Shown here piece after piece: positions 42,912 to 53,910 of a stretch of DNA of 64,000 bases. The notes under the pieces are model-generated. The model saw nothing but the letters and a program-made list of their open reading frames with translations. It was not told the DNA's origin and did not search any database. The position numbers were made by a program, and so were the translations under genes. The stretch spans positions 310,001-374,000 of the forward strand of contig KV918765.1 of assembly GCA_002049455.2 (NCBI GenBank), read 5' to 3'. Every line of letters begins with the position of its first letter. Within the stretch, counting starts at the first letter, position 1. The DNA is from Porphyra umbilicalis. Taxonomy: Eukaryota; Rhodophyta; Bangiophyceae; Bangiales; Bangiaceae.

Positions 42912-43969
42912 TGAGGCCCGTTCGCAGTTGCAAACCGTGTGACGGTATACCGACGTAACGTTGATTTGATTGGCCGAGCCCGTCACTCGACGGTATACCG
43001 GTACAGACATACGCGGGATCCCCGCGTATGTTTATACCGCGGTATACCGTCTGAGAACGGGGAATTCCACGTCTTGTGTGTTTAAATTTCCTCTTTTACA
43101 AGAACTGTCAAACGAATTGTCGACAATCCGGAAGCTCCTCGCGACACACGCCTCTGCGAGCGGGCCTGAGAAGTCGACCCGCGCACCGCAGCCCATTCGA
43201 GACGCACCGCGCTGCATGGCACTGTTCGCTGCAACCCTCCCCGGGGAGCGGGTGGGGCCCCACCCGCCGCCCTTTCAAACTGCACACCGTTCCCCCCCAC
43301 CCCCCCTCCGCTGGGAACACCGATCGCGGCGCGCGACACGGTAGCTGACCGCCATGGCGGAAGACACTTACCGAGAGACCGGGGCGAGGCAAGCGAGGAC
43401 GAAAAATGCCCACCAAGGCATGGAACGCGCTGTCAGACATGCGCACTGCGCGCTCACAGTGGGGACCGTAACGAGCCCGCACATGGGAAAGAATAACGCG
43501 AGTGGTTGTGTATTGAGTGGGTGATAAAAAGATACAGCCGTTCTCTCAAAAACCTCGCACGCCAACTGTTGCAGCACTCTGACAAATCGGCCTTCACGGG
43601 GTCGCAGAGGCCGATTTGTCAGAGTGGTGCAGCAGTTGGCGTGCGAGGTTTTTGAGAGAACGGCTGTACTCGGGCTAGAGTGCTTTACCCTCGCCAGCGA
43701 CGTCACGAAGGCGCCCGCGCGTAGGGTGGGGAAAGGGTCCATGTTGGCGGTCGCCGTCCGTTGACAAGCTGCATGGCGGTCGGTAGCGCGGTGGATGGTT
43801 CGATGGTCGGTATTGTCCGCGCCTGATGGCAATAGAAATCCTACCTCTCTGACGAATACAATTGTGTACTTGATTTTATGTACGAGACGGTACGCCAAAG
43901 GTCTTTCGCAGATATTTTCCGCCGTCACGCCGGTATACCGTCACACGGTTTGCAACTGCGAACGGGCCT
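42912..43969 (+). mobile_element. 1058-bp element with 39-bp perfect TIRs and 5-bp target duplication
   Basis: Positions 42912-42950 (AGGCCCGTTCGCAGTTGC, to GGTATACCG) are the exact inverse of 43931-43969. GACTG flanks both ends. No transposase gene is present. The element holds several CGGTATACCG palindromes, an 11-bp-arm hairpin at 43007-43031 and a 61-bp-arm palindrome at 43533-43668. Superfamily is unassigned; 5-bp duplications occur in Transib and some others. Confidence 0.88.
43533..43668. repeat. Near-perfect palindrome, 61-bp arms, 14-bp loop
   Basis: The left arm 43533-43593 (TACAGCCGTTCTCTC, to AAATCGGCCT) and right arm 43608-43668 are inverse with only two mismatches, around GTTGCAGC / GCTGCACC. 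Transcribed, it would fold into a single long hairpin. Confidence 0.92.
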
Positions 43970-44181
43970 GACTGCCCACGCGAGATCTTAAGATTTTCTA
44001 CTGTCTCCTTGCCAGAAGTGCAGAAAAATAGAGGAGCTGATGTGGATTTCCAGGCTGGATGGGCACATGTAAGCAATCAGGAGCACCTAGTCAGGCCCAG
44101 GGGCGCATCTGATTGGTGGAGAGAGTCGGTCCGCAAGTCAGTCTCTGTCCACCAGGAAAAAATTCGGGGATCAGCAGTATA

Positions 44182-45004
44182 GAAAGCTCTTTTCCACAGA
44201 CAGGCTCTGTCTCGGTCCACTAAAGTCTATTCCATTCTATTAGACCCCTGCGAACAGGAATGTTTTTGTCTCGCTATAGCTCGGCCGCATCAACAGCTTT
44301 TTTCAAGCTGATTTCTCGTGCGCAATAGAGACCCACTCGACATCCTCGTTCCAGAAAACGGGACGCATAGGCATTCGAGAAGCGTCTCATCGTCGTGCCT
44401 GAATACAGCACAAAACTGTGTCTCGGGGCTTTTTGCCGTCCCTACCCGACAAGAAAAGACACCAACCAGGAATTTGGCCTCCAGCCGATGTCCCCATATC
44501 TTGTCGAGTCATACTGGCCAGTGGTCGCGGTATTCCAGCTGACATGAAGGTCTGCAGAGGCCTGCCAAGACGGTCGTAGCAAAGAAGCGCAAAAATCTTG
44601 CAACGATTGAAAATCATCATTCCGAACTGTGGGGCTACTTTGAAGATTTCTTGATCCGCCGAGTGCGCGTTTTTGATCCGAGGTCGGCGAGCCTGGGCAA
44701 TTAGGCGCTTCGCGCGCGCGCGCTTTTTTTGCCCCAGCCTTGCACACTGCGGGCTGCTGTGGCCGACTGAGCCCGTGCGCTGCGCCTCGCGCCACGGCCG
44801 CCCCCGACTGTGTCGTGCCCTTCTGGTTCCCAGCGCGCCCCTCCGCCCCGCACCTTCTCCCAACGCCCTTCCCCTCCACGCCCCCCTGCGCCCCGGACCC
44901 CCCATCTGCTCGCGCCTGAGTGCTCTGGGTGTTGCCTTGCGCAGTGAGTCGCGATGCCGACCACGCGTGCGGTCGCGCGGAAGCCGCGCACGCGCGTGCG
45001 CGCG
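44182..45004. other. Spacer before the Tc1/mariner pseudogene
   Basis: Balanced sequence to 44690, then GC-rich. It could include the 5' part of the mariner-like element, but I found no terminal repeat. No gene is supported. Confidence 0.4.
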
Positions 45005-46399
45005 GTGCGCCGCATCACATGGGAGGTTGTGCTTCTTTTTGGAAGGCTGCGTGCCTTTTTCACCTCAGAACGTGATAACCATGCCGCAGAAATGCTGGAG
45101 TAGCCCGTCGACCACACGGCGGCGGCGACTGGGCTGAGCCGCAGCACGGTTATCCGTATCGCGAACGGGGAGTATGCCGATACTCGACCCTTGTCGGGGA
45201 AGCGGGAGCGTCGTGTGAGCAAGCGTCGCGTTCCTGCCTCTGAGCTTTCGCGCGTGCGCGAGACCGCGTACACCCAGTACGCAGATTAGACTGTTCCCAC
45301 AATAGACAGCACCCTCGCACTATTGGAGGAAGGGGCAGGTGAGGGCGACGACCTCTCCGACTCTAAGTGGTCTCGATCAACGCTTCGCAGAGCAATGGCG
45401 GACCTGGGGTTCAAATGTACAAGAGGCCCCAACCACTATGATGTGGCTCGCGAAAAGCGGTCTATCGTCAAGCAACGCGAGAACTTCATCAAGAAGATGC
45501 GGGAGCATCGTGCAGACGAGCCCACTATTTTCTACACCGACGAGACCTGGGCGAACAAGAACATGACGCCGGGGCGGATTTGGACGGACAATTCCTCACG
45601 CGCTCGCCTAAACGTGCCATCTGGAAAGGGAGCACGGATCATCATCGCGCATGTCGGGTCACGCAAGACAGGCCTCGTGCCAGGTGCAAGTCTCGTCTTC
45701 AAGGGCAAGAAGAAGAGGGGCGACTACCACGGCGAAATGAACTCGGCGGTGTGGCTCAAGTGGCTTCAAGACCAAGTGCTTCCCAAGATTGGCGGTGGGG
45801 TGCTTGTCGTCGACCGAGCTCCCTACCGCATGAAGCTGACCGAGGAATCCCGACCGGCTAATTCATCGATGAATAAGGGCCAACTGGCTGATTGGCTCGA
45901 GGAGCACGACGCGGCACCGACCAACTGGCCGCCTACGTGGCGCTAAGCCAAGACCGTGGCGCAAATGCGCGCCCAGGCCGCCAAGCATCGCCCGACACCA
46001 CTCTACTTGGTGCAAGACTTGGCGGAGGAGTTTGACGTCTCAATCATCTTCTCTTCTGTGGCACACCCAGAGCTCAACCCAATTGAAATGGTGTGGGGCA
46101 CCGTGAAGGTTGCTCTGCGCTATGCCAACGTCACTTTCAACCTTACGCGTCTCCAGGAGCTCGTCGACGTGGAGCTCAACAAGATGTCGGCAGCGATCTT
46201 GGCGAAGTACGAGGACCACGCCATCAGCATGGAGGACTACTACATGGACATGGCCGCCATGAGGGCGGAGGTGGAGGACCGTGCCGATGAGATGGACATT
46301 GAGCTGGAGGACGCTGAGGCGGACGGTGTGAACGGTTGTAGCTCCAGTGAGGAGGATGAGGAGGATGAGGGGGACGAGGATGAGGAGGACGTGGAGTGA
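45005..46399 (+). pseudogene. Tc1/mariner-IS630 type transposase
   Basis: One frame carries the whole protein with stops at about 45101 (TAG), 45287 (TAG) and 45944 (TAA). The N-terminus holds a helix-turn-helix (AAATGLSRSTVIRI). The catalytic core follows: D in IFYTDETWANKNM, D in GGVLVVDRAPYRMKL, and E in HPELNPIEMVWGTVK. In related transposases the second motif reads DNA or DNAPYH; here Asn is replaced by Arg. The C-terminus is a long acidic run (EEDEEDEGDEDEEDVE). Three in-frame stops make it inactive. It lies between two TA-flanked MITEs, but their ends were not found around it. Confidence 0.85.
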
Positions 46400-46607
46400 A
46401 TGCGACTTTTTCGGCGTGGGCATGCTTTGATTTCGGCGTTGACAGAGCAATGTTTTGAGGGAGTCACAGATTTTAGCATGTCAAGACGGCTTGCTTGGCG
46501 CCAGCGCTTCAATTTAGGATGCGCGGCGCTTCCGGCATCAGAGATCCTTGGATGTGGTCGCGCAAGCTTTGCGTGTTGATCTCTTGTCTTTTTGAATCTG
46601 AGTAAAG
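46400..46607. other. Short spacer
   Basis: Downstream flank of the mariner pseudogene up to the TA target of the next element. No feature is seen. Confidence 0.3.
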
Positions 46608-47010
46608 TATTGCTGATCCCCGAATTTTGTCCTACGGAACAGAGACAGAGACTGACTGTGAATGACAGCACTCTATTGGTCTAAAACGACAGTAAGGAGG
46701 CATCGAAGCCAATAGACAGGCCGCGTTGGGTGCCAGGACCTTGCATCGAGCAGAACTCACTGTTTGTTGCCGCCTGATCCGACTTTCTTGGCACAGAGGA
46801 AGCTGCCCACGCGAGATCTTGAGATTTTCTACTGTCTCCTTGCCAGAAGTGCAGAAAAATAGAGGAGCTGATGTGGATTTCCAGACTGGATGGGCACATG
46901 TAAGCAATCAGGAGCACCAAGTCAGTCCCAGAGGTGCATCTGATTGGTGGAGAGAGTCGGTCCGCAAGTCAGTCTCTGTCCACCAGGACAAAATTCGGCG
47001 ATCAGCAATA
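46608..47010 (+). mobile_element. TA-flanked MITE (TTGCTGATCC ends), copy 2 (403 bp)
   Basis: It reads TA then TTGCTGATCCCCGAATTTTG at the left, and CAAAATTCGGCGATCAGCAA then TA at the right. The inverted repeats extend into GTCTCTGTCC-type sequence. This is an uninterrupted copy of the 42867-44181 element, with an extra ~150 bp that copy 1 lacks. It has no coding capacity. Confidence 0.88.
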
Positions 47011-48468
47011 GCCCCTAAAGTTGGGATCAAGTTTGAATCGGATTCGACCAAATCTGAGATGGTCCGGCACGGACGGTATCAATGTGACCAGATCGATGCC
47101 GCCGGAGGTGTACACACCACAGCGGCCGATGAACTGCGCTTCTCAACGTGATTTTTGGTGTGCTCACGCGGAACCCGTCATTGAGGGTTACTACAAAGTT
47201 TGAAACCGTTTGGAGCAAGCACGCCAACGATAGGCTCCAAAACACCAGGTGTATAATAGAATGGGTTAGACTTCAGGACAAGTTTGGGCGATCAGCAGGA
47301 AGCATGCGTTCTTTGTCACGACCCTGAGCGTTCTGAAGCGCTTCCCAAGTGAAGTCTTCAGAAGTAGGTGTATGACTGCATCTCATCAGTGCTGAGTACT
47401 TGGAACTGCGTTTATCCACTGCGAAGCCATTAAGTGGGCTGTACCACTCAGATAAGAGGACGTAAAATCGGCCTCGTTGCTTTTGAATATGAATAGATCC
47501 GAGCATATTGTCTCCAAAAGGTACCACTCTACTGGGGTGCAAAACGGCCTACTGGAGACCTCGCAGTAGCCATATTTCGTCCCCAGGCCTACTGTGGTAT
47601 CAATTTCCTTCCCGGGTTTTTTTAAATCGATGCTGGCTACTGCGGGCCGTACTCATCCATGGAAAACGTAGGCTACAAGTGAAACACAAATCAGCCCTCC
47701 TCCCCGGTGACATCCCGGCGGCATCACGGCGGCGTCCCGGCGGAGCGCGTTGGGATTCCACTGGGAATCCCCACCAAGTACCATCTCAAAGAGCAGGCTA
47801 CAAGCCGTGCGGCTCGTGGGAAAGTCGTGCACCTGAGGCCATTTACCCCATGGGTGCAAGAACTGGTCACAGGTCAACTCAAGCCGCTCATCACTGGATT
47901 GATCGGTGGCTGCGCTGCGCAGTACGTGGACCGCATTCATCCGGCCGGTCAGATCTCGTAGCCACGTCGCCACTGCTTGCACGGTCACCGCACCCGTGGC
48001 CCCGCCAGCCCCCGCCAGCCCCAGCCCCGGCAACGTGCCTCACGCCAATCAAGCGGCGTGCCTGCGTGCCCCCACACAATGCTGTAAGCGCTGCGCGGGT
48101 GCGTCTTTCTCAACCTTCGTCTTTCTCATGATTCTTCCTCGCTCCTTTCTTTTCCTCTTCTTTCCCATCCTTCTCCGCCCCCCTCCCCCGCCCCCGCCCT
48201 CCGCCATCTCCCCGTATTAGCTTTCGAGGCGCATTGCACAGCACAGCAGTCCCGCAAGCCACCGCCCCGCAACGCACCCCAGGCCAATCAAGCTGCGTGC
48301 CTGCCCCCACTCGCCAATGCCGTCAGCGTGCGGCTGCTGATTTCTCACCCGCCCACCTCCTTGCCCTGTTCCCCTACCCACCCCCCGCTCCCTCACCGCT
48401 CCCCCGCCCCACCCGCCCCACTCGTTGTCCTTTTTTTCCAGGAATAATGTGCAGAAACCAGACTGGCT
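47011..48468. other. Non-coding stretch with a diverged direct repeat
   Basis: Segments near 48036-48110 and 48277-48345 share GCCAATCAAGC, GCGTGCCTGC, CAATGC and GCTGCG/GCGTGC words, a diverged duplication ~240 bp apart. The stretch 48110-48230 is pyrimidine-rich. No gene is supported. Confidence 0.45.
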
Positions 48469-51400
48469 TTACTCGGAGCTCCCCTCACTGTCCGACGGTT
48501 GCTCATTCAAGGCCTCTCTCACGGCAAACACATTGACAAAAAAACGCGCCGCCCGACGCTGCTCCTCCGTGTTTGGCACGTCGGTGGCCATCACCGTCAC
48601 GCCGTGACGCTCGCTCAGAGCCTCCCAGACATGTTTGACAGGCATCCAATCCACCACGTCCGCTGCCCTGACAACTTCCAGCCCCACCGCTCCTCCCTCC
48701 CCCGCTGCGGGCATGTACCAACGTAGCCGGTGGCAATTGTACTAGGAGAGCACATATCCAAGCCGAGCGGAAGCCTCTTCGGCCCGTCGCACTACGAGCC
48801 TCTCCCAGCCGCGGGCCCGCGTGGTGACGACCAGCACGGCCTGACCGATGCGCACGTCCCCGTCGGGTCCCTTGTATTGCAGACAGTCAATCCATGGCGA
48901 CCCGTGAAAGAAGGCGTAGCTCGGATGGTGAAACCGGCACGACCTCGCCTCTGAGAGAGGTTGCCAAAGTACCGGTTTGTACTGGTGCTGAAGAGCGTCG
49001 TCTCGTCACAGGTAAGCGCAGCCCCCAAGACGAGAAGCCAGCTGCTCTCGTCCAGTTCGGCACTGCAACGTATTGCCGACGCCACACCGGGAACCGATCA
49101 GGTCTCGGCTAGTCGTGCTGCCGGCCGCTTCTTGAAGTACTTCCGCCGCCTACGCAGCCGCCGCCGTCGATGGCGCCGCCGCCGTGGATCGTCACTGTCA
49201 GTAGCCGAGGAGGACTCAATACTGGCAGTCTCCCCCTCGTCCTCCCCCTCCTTCTCCTCCCGCAGGACGGTCAGTAGCTGCTCTTTCACGACCAACTGTT
49301 CCACAAACTGGCCGCGCCTCCGGTTCTTGAGCTTGTACGCGGCCTTCAAGAATTGGTGCAGCATTTAGTTGTAGGCAGCATTGCCGTCGCCGACGTTTCC
49401 TCGGAGACCGAATTCATCGAGGAGATGCGCTGACATGCGGTTCAGCTTGGTAGTGTGGACGGGGCGCAGTAGTGGCTGAAACGAGTTGATCACCCACTCG
49501 TGCGCCTTCTTGGCGAGGACCACGGCCTCGGAGTACAGGATCCCCCCTCCTCCGCCGGGACATCGCGCAGCGAAGAGGGAGTTGGTCACAACGACCAGCT
49601 CGCAGACAGCTTTCGTCAGCTCCCGTTGTCCCGCATCGTTGCCCGACGCGCCTGCCACACCAACGACACCAAAGGGCAAGAATGGTATAGCAGGGCGGTG
49701 TTCGCTGCCGGTCATTGTGGCCTGTCTAGTAGCTTCTGGAATGAAGTAAGTGTACGACTCAGGTACAGATGGGAGAGTAGTGATAAAAGCGGGTGTCGGT
49801 AGAGACATACCGGTCAGCACAAGATTGTGGCAAAATTACGAAGAGCACCGCACAACTTTTACTGCCTGCGTTTCTGCTCGCTCCTCCACTCGCACTCTCA
49901 GCATACCATATGTACGTACCCAGGGTGAATGTGAGGCACACGTAAGCGACGTGACGCGTGCTTGAAGCGTAGGTTGATACCGCGCTCAGTGATTGCTACT
50001 GTATCGAAACGCGGGCGAGTACCGCCATGTGCTGCATCGCAGAGGTAGACAGGCACCTGGTTGGCCACTGTTCTATTGACGCCAGTGTCCATGACCTACT
50101 TGAGGCGCTTCAGTAGAGGAGACAGCGGGACGAGACATCGAGTCACCAGCAACACCAACAATACGACGCGACACGTTGAGACACTGCACAGCACAGTCCA
50201 GGGCGTTGCCTGTCACACGCAGCCAGCCAGGCACACACACAGACACACCCAGTCGCAAGCAAGGAGTTCGAATAAACGTTCGTGGAGCCGGTCAAAACCA
50301 GGAAAGCGATAGAGCATCCTTGGTCCGTTACCAAGGCCAGCCCAGGCGGCCATCGCTGGAACCACACAGTTGAGGCTGTGAGCGAGCTCAACCTTTGTTC
50401 GTCGCGTGGCGGCTCCCCAAAAGCTGCTCGTGTTGACGTTACCCAGCTGGGCGCTCACAGTCTCTTCGACGTCTCTACTTGGCGCACTGGCCCCTCCTTC
50501 TGAGCACGAGTCCTCCCGAGCAGCCATACAGGGGGTACACGAGTAGAGGCAACCAGAGGCCTTGAGGCACATAATTGCGCGCTCCTCAGGCTGGTCACAA
50601 TCGTACAGAGGCGCACGCGGGGAAACTCGTACTCGGCCGCCACCGGGAGGCTCAGCCACTCCCCTCTGTGACTGGCCAGTACACTCCGGCGGAAGACGAG
50701 ATGAAGAATGCGTTGCAGAAGCTCCGAGCGCACCTCTTGACCCTTGCGGGTCTCGAGGAACTTGGACTCAACCTGCGGAATATACAGCAGTGTGGCCCAT
50801 CGCACCTCCTCGGTCTCGATTTTTGCCACGCGCATCCGCAAAGGGTACGCCGACACAGCACCGCTGCTGCTCAATACGGTTGCGTCAGAGTAAAGGTCCA
50901 TCGCCAGTACCCGTGTGCCCTCCTTCATTGTGCTCTCGACGTGGGCGCGCTGCTGCCGGTACATCTCCCCATCCCGGACCCCCCGCAGTAGCATCGACTG
51001 GGGATCATCTGTACCGGCGTCCATCGTGGCCTGCACCTCCTCCCCCCAGCAGAGGTCGCCCATCTTCACCTGCATGACCATCTCTTGCGCAGCAACAATT
51101 GCGTCGCGGAAGAAGATAGGATACTTGCGACCGTCCACGTCCATGGTGACCTTCTTCCACTCCAACGGGGTTATCACCGAGCGCTTGAAGCGCCGTACCG
51201 CTGCCACAAAGCGGTTGGCTTTCTTGAACGTGTCCGTGAACGGCTTCTTGAAAGCGTCGCCAGTAATCGCCTCCAGTGTTTTTGTGTAGCGGTACAGCCG
51301 GTGCAGCTCTTTTTGAGATAAGCCGCACCCACCTCCCGACGTTCACGCAAAAAAAAAAGTGCCAAAGCTTCTCCCGCAACCACGGCGAGCCCCCAGATGG

Positions 51401-52061
51401 CCCCTTTCCACCCGGCACCGGCGAAAAAGCGGCGGTGGTGCACCTCGCGTCGCCACAGCGCACATAATGATCGAACACGTGCTCACATAATGCTCGGTCG
51501 TTAGCACCAGCACCGGCACCCGCGTCTACCCCGCCCCCCCCCTCCCCCTCCGGCTCCTCTTCCTCCTTCCCCGCGCCACCGCCGAGGGGGGTCTCCGTCC
51601 GACTCCTCGTCGTCCCCGACCGAGCCGTCCCGTTGATTTGCGGGGCCGCTCCGAGATCCATTCCTTCGCCGACGTTTCTGTGCGTCAGCGTCAGTACGGC
51701 GAGCCCTCCTGGGTCTCTCTGACGGCGTGCCTCGTCGAACGCGACCCCGGCGCCGAGGAGACGGCGGGAAGGGGGGGGGGCGTCTGGTCAAAGTCCGAGC
51801 GAGCTCCAGAAAAACCTCTGATTCCAATCCCAGTACGCCCCGCACTCCCACAGTACCAGTACCCGCCTCAGTAGCAGTCCCCTCCACAGCAGCGCCATGG
51901 GAATCGGGCTCGTCGGGCTCGTCGGACTCAATGCAAATCGTGTCAATTGGAGGGTTTTCCAGCTCGGATGCGCCAGGGTGCACATGAAGCACATGGCGAC
52001 GTTCCCCTAGGAATGACCTCAGCCAGCGGCCACAGCCTTCAACCCGACACTGAACACTCAT
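48469..52061 (-). pseudogene. Plavaka/KDZ-like transposase, multiply disrupted
   Basis: A ~3.6 kb coding trail on the minus strand. It starts at the ATG at 52061 with a C2H2-like finger (QCRVEGCGRW, to HVLHVHPGA) and an acidic linker. After frame changes near 51.55 and 51.3 kb come KELHRLYRYTKTLEAITGDA, VITPLEWKKV and a core, VLAMDLYSDATVLSSSGAVSAYP, then YIPQVESKFLETRKGQEVR. RMLYRFPGFDRLH and VMDTGVNR follow. An apparent intron runs from about 49927 (GTACGT) to 49741 (TTCCAG). RLSAH-type sequence (KLNRMSAHLLDEFGLRGN) comes next. A TAA at 49365 falls where related proteins have N-E-x-x-H. The trail ends at about 48469 with EEQRRAARFFVNVF. Family assignment is from recalled motif patterns. Confidence 0.65.
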
Positions 52062-53910
52062 CCCGACAGCGAGCAGGCATGCGTGGGACAGGTGGGTGAG
52101 GGCCGGTCGGCGGCCGGTCGGCGGCTTGACGAAGAAGGCGGGGAAGGTGGAGCACGAACACATAAACAGCTGCTGACAATAACAAAAGTTAACCCACGAG
52201 AGTTACTGTACCCCCCCTAATCGAAGCACTGAATCGTAGTCATCGGCTGAGATCTCGTATCTCGGGATCGCTGGTCTGTGGGCGAGCCGTTGTGGCAATC
52301 CGTTGTGTGGAGCGCTGCAAGCCACGCGCTGGCACCAGCACGCTGGGCCATCGGTTGTGTTGTCCGCTGCAAGCCTCACGCGGGATACTAGCCTCGCACG
52401 AGAGCAGGACCCTCATTTCCCGGCACCGTGAGGCCTTACTGTTAGTCATAAACCAGCAATACTGTCGAGTATGGACTTGGACTTGGCCCTGAATGGCCAT
52501 ACTGTGACGATCCATTATTACCGACGAGCACTGATTGGTGCTGCGGTGATGTCACTGGCAGCAGTCGCTGACAATAGCTCACTCTGGGGGTGGTCTTGAC
52601 CTGGCAACGCTTGTTCGAAGGCCCCTCCCCCACCCTCGGAAGGGCCCCCGCCCGGTGCCGCCCCAGGCCCCTTTGGCATGTCCTGCTCACGGAGAAGCGG
52701 GGGGCGCCCCTCAGCGCCTCCACCTCAATGTAGGTCGCTGTTTGGCTCCGTTCGCGTTCCGTCTGTGGTACCGCCTCGCCTGGCCCCACCCCGCCCCCCC
52801 CCCCCCACCGTTGACCAATTACGCCGGCCCACCCGCCCCCGCACCCCCCCCCCCCCCACACCCCCCACCCGCCCACACTTTCCCTACCTGGCGCCTCTGC
52901 TGACAAGGGGTCGGTATGGCATCCAGTTCCTCCCTCGGACGGCTGCTCGTGTCGATTGGCAATGTCCTCGGCGAAGAAGGGGAGGCCACTGCCCTGGCGT
53001 TGGCCGGCCGCCGGGCGGGTCATTCCGCCGAGGGGAATGAGGCGGCCGCCGGCCACGCCCCCACTGCCAGGGCTCCTCGACCACCAATCGAGACGCAGCG
53101 TCAGCCATCCTCACCGCTGCCGCGTCCGCCCTGCACGGCGGCGGCGCCTCCCACAAGGCGAGTACGAACGGCCTCCGCTCTCCCCCCCCCCCCCCTCCTG
53201 CTCCCGCCTCCCGTTCCTCTGCTACTCCTGCTCCGTCTCCTTCTCTTGCTCCGTCTTGTACTGCTCCTCCGTCTGCGTCTGCTGCTGCGCCTTCTCTTGT
53301 TGCTCCGTCTGCTCCTCCTACTCCTTCTAGCGTGCCTGGTACTCCTACTGCTCCTGCGCCTCCTGCCACTCCTTTGCCTCCTGCGCCTCCCATCACTCCT
53401 GCGCCTCCTGCCCCTCCTACTACGGCCGCGCCTCCTACAACTTCTGCACCTCCTGCGCCCGCTACTTCACCAGCCCATCCGTCAGTTATGGCGGCGGATA
53501 CTGGCGGTAGCGTGGGGGCGGGTACTGGTGGTGGCTCTGCGGCTTGTACTGGTGGTGGCGCGACGGTGGGTACTGGTCGTGGCGATGGCGGAGGCGGTGA
53601 CGCTTGTGGAGACGAACTCTGGACCGGATCGGTCCTCAGAAGGAGCAACACCTGTGCCATTGTCGCCGCTTCTACTGACAGGCATGGGTATGCGTTTTGT
53701 TCTCTGTCTGTCGCGCGCGGGGGGGGGGGGGGGGGGAGGGTGGAAGGAGGGGAGGGGGGGGAAGGGGGATGACAGAGATAGAGGTGGTCTGCTTTTTGTG
53801 GACTCCTTTGTTCATCACTTCAACGAACCTCCATTTTCTCTTTTAGCCCCTTTCACCACTACTGCCCCTTGGATTTTTACTGCCCAATTTCCTGTCCCTT
53901 GTCTGCACAG
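52062..53910. other. Low-complexity region, possible 5' exon
   Basis: C-runs near 52800-52860, a CTCCTGCTCCT-type microsatellite at 53170-53460, GGTACTGGTGGTGGC repeats near 53520-53600 and a long G-run near 53718. The plus frame to 53772 (Pro/Ala then Gly/Thr repeats) followed by GGTATGC at 53687 could be an upstream exon of the next gene. I cannot fix its borders. Confidence 0.4.

Larger units (their letters stand above)
42867..44181 (+). mobile_element. TA-flanked MITE (TTGCTGATCC ends), copy 1, with nested insertion
   Basis: The left end is TATTGCTGATCCCCGAATTT, and the right end ATTCGGGGATCAGCAGTAT is its inverse. The right ~200 bp match copy 2 (46608-47010) closely, for example GCCCACGCGAGATCTT and GAGGAGCTGATGTGGATTTCC. 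A 1058-bp element (42912-43969) interrupts it. TA flanks point to the Tc1/mariner superfamily. Confidence 0.82.

Noticed and set aside
52884-53660. Val/Gly/Ala-rich minus frame and Leu-rich plus frame over the CTCCTGCTC microsatellite
   Set aside because: Simple-sequence artefacts; each strand and frame gives a different homopolymer-like peptide.
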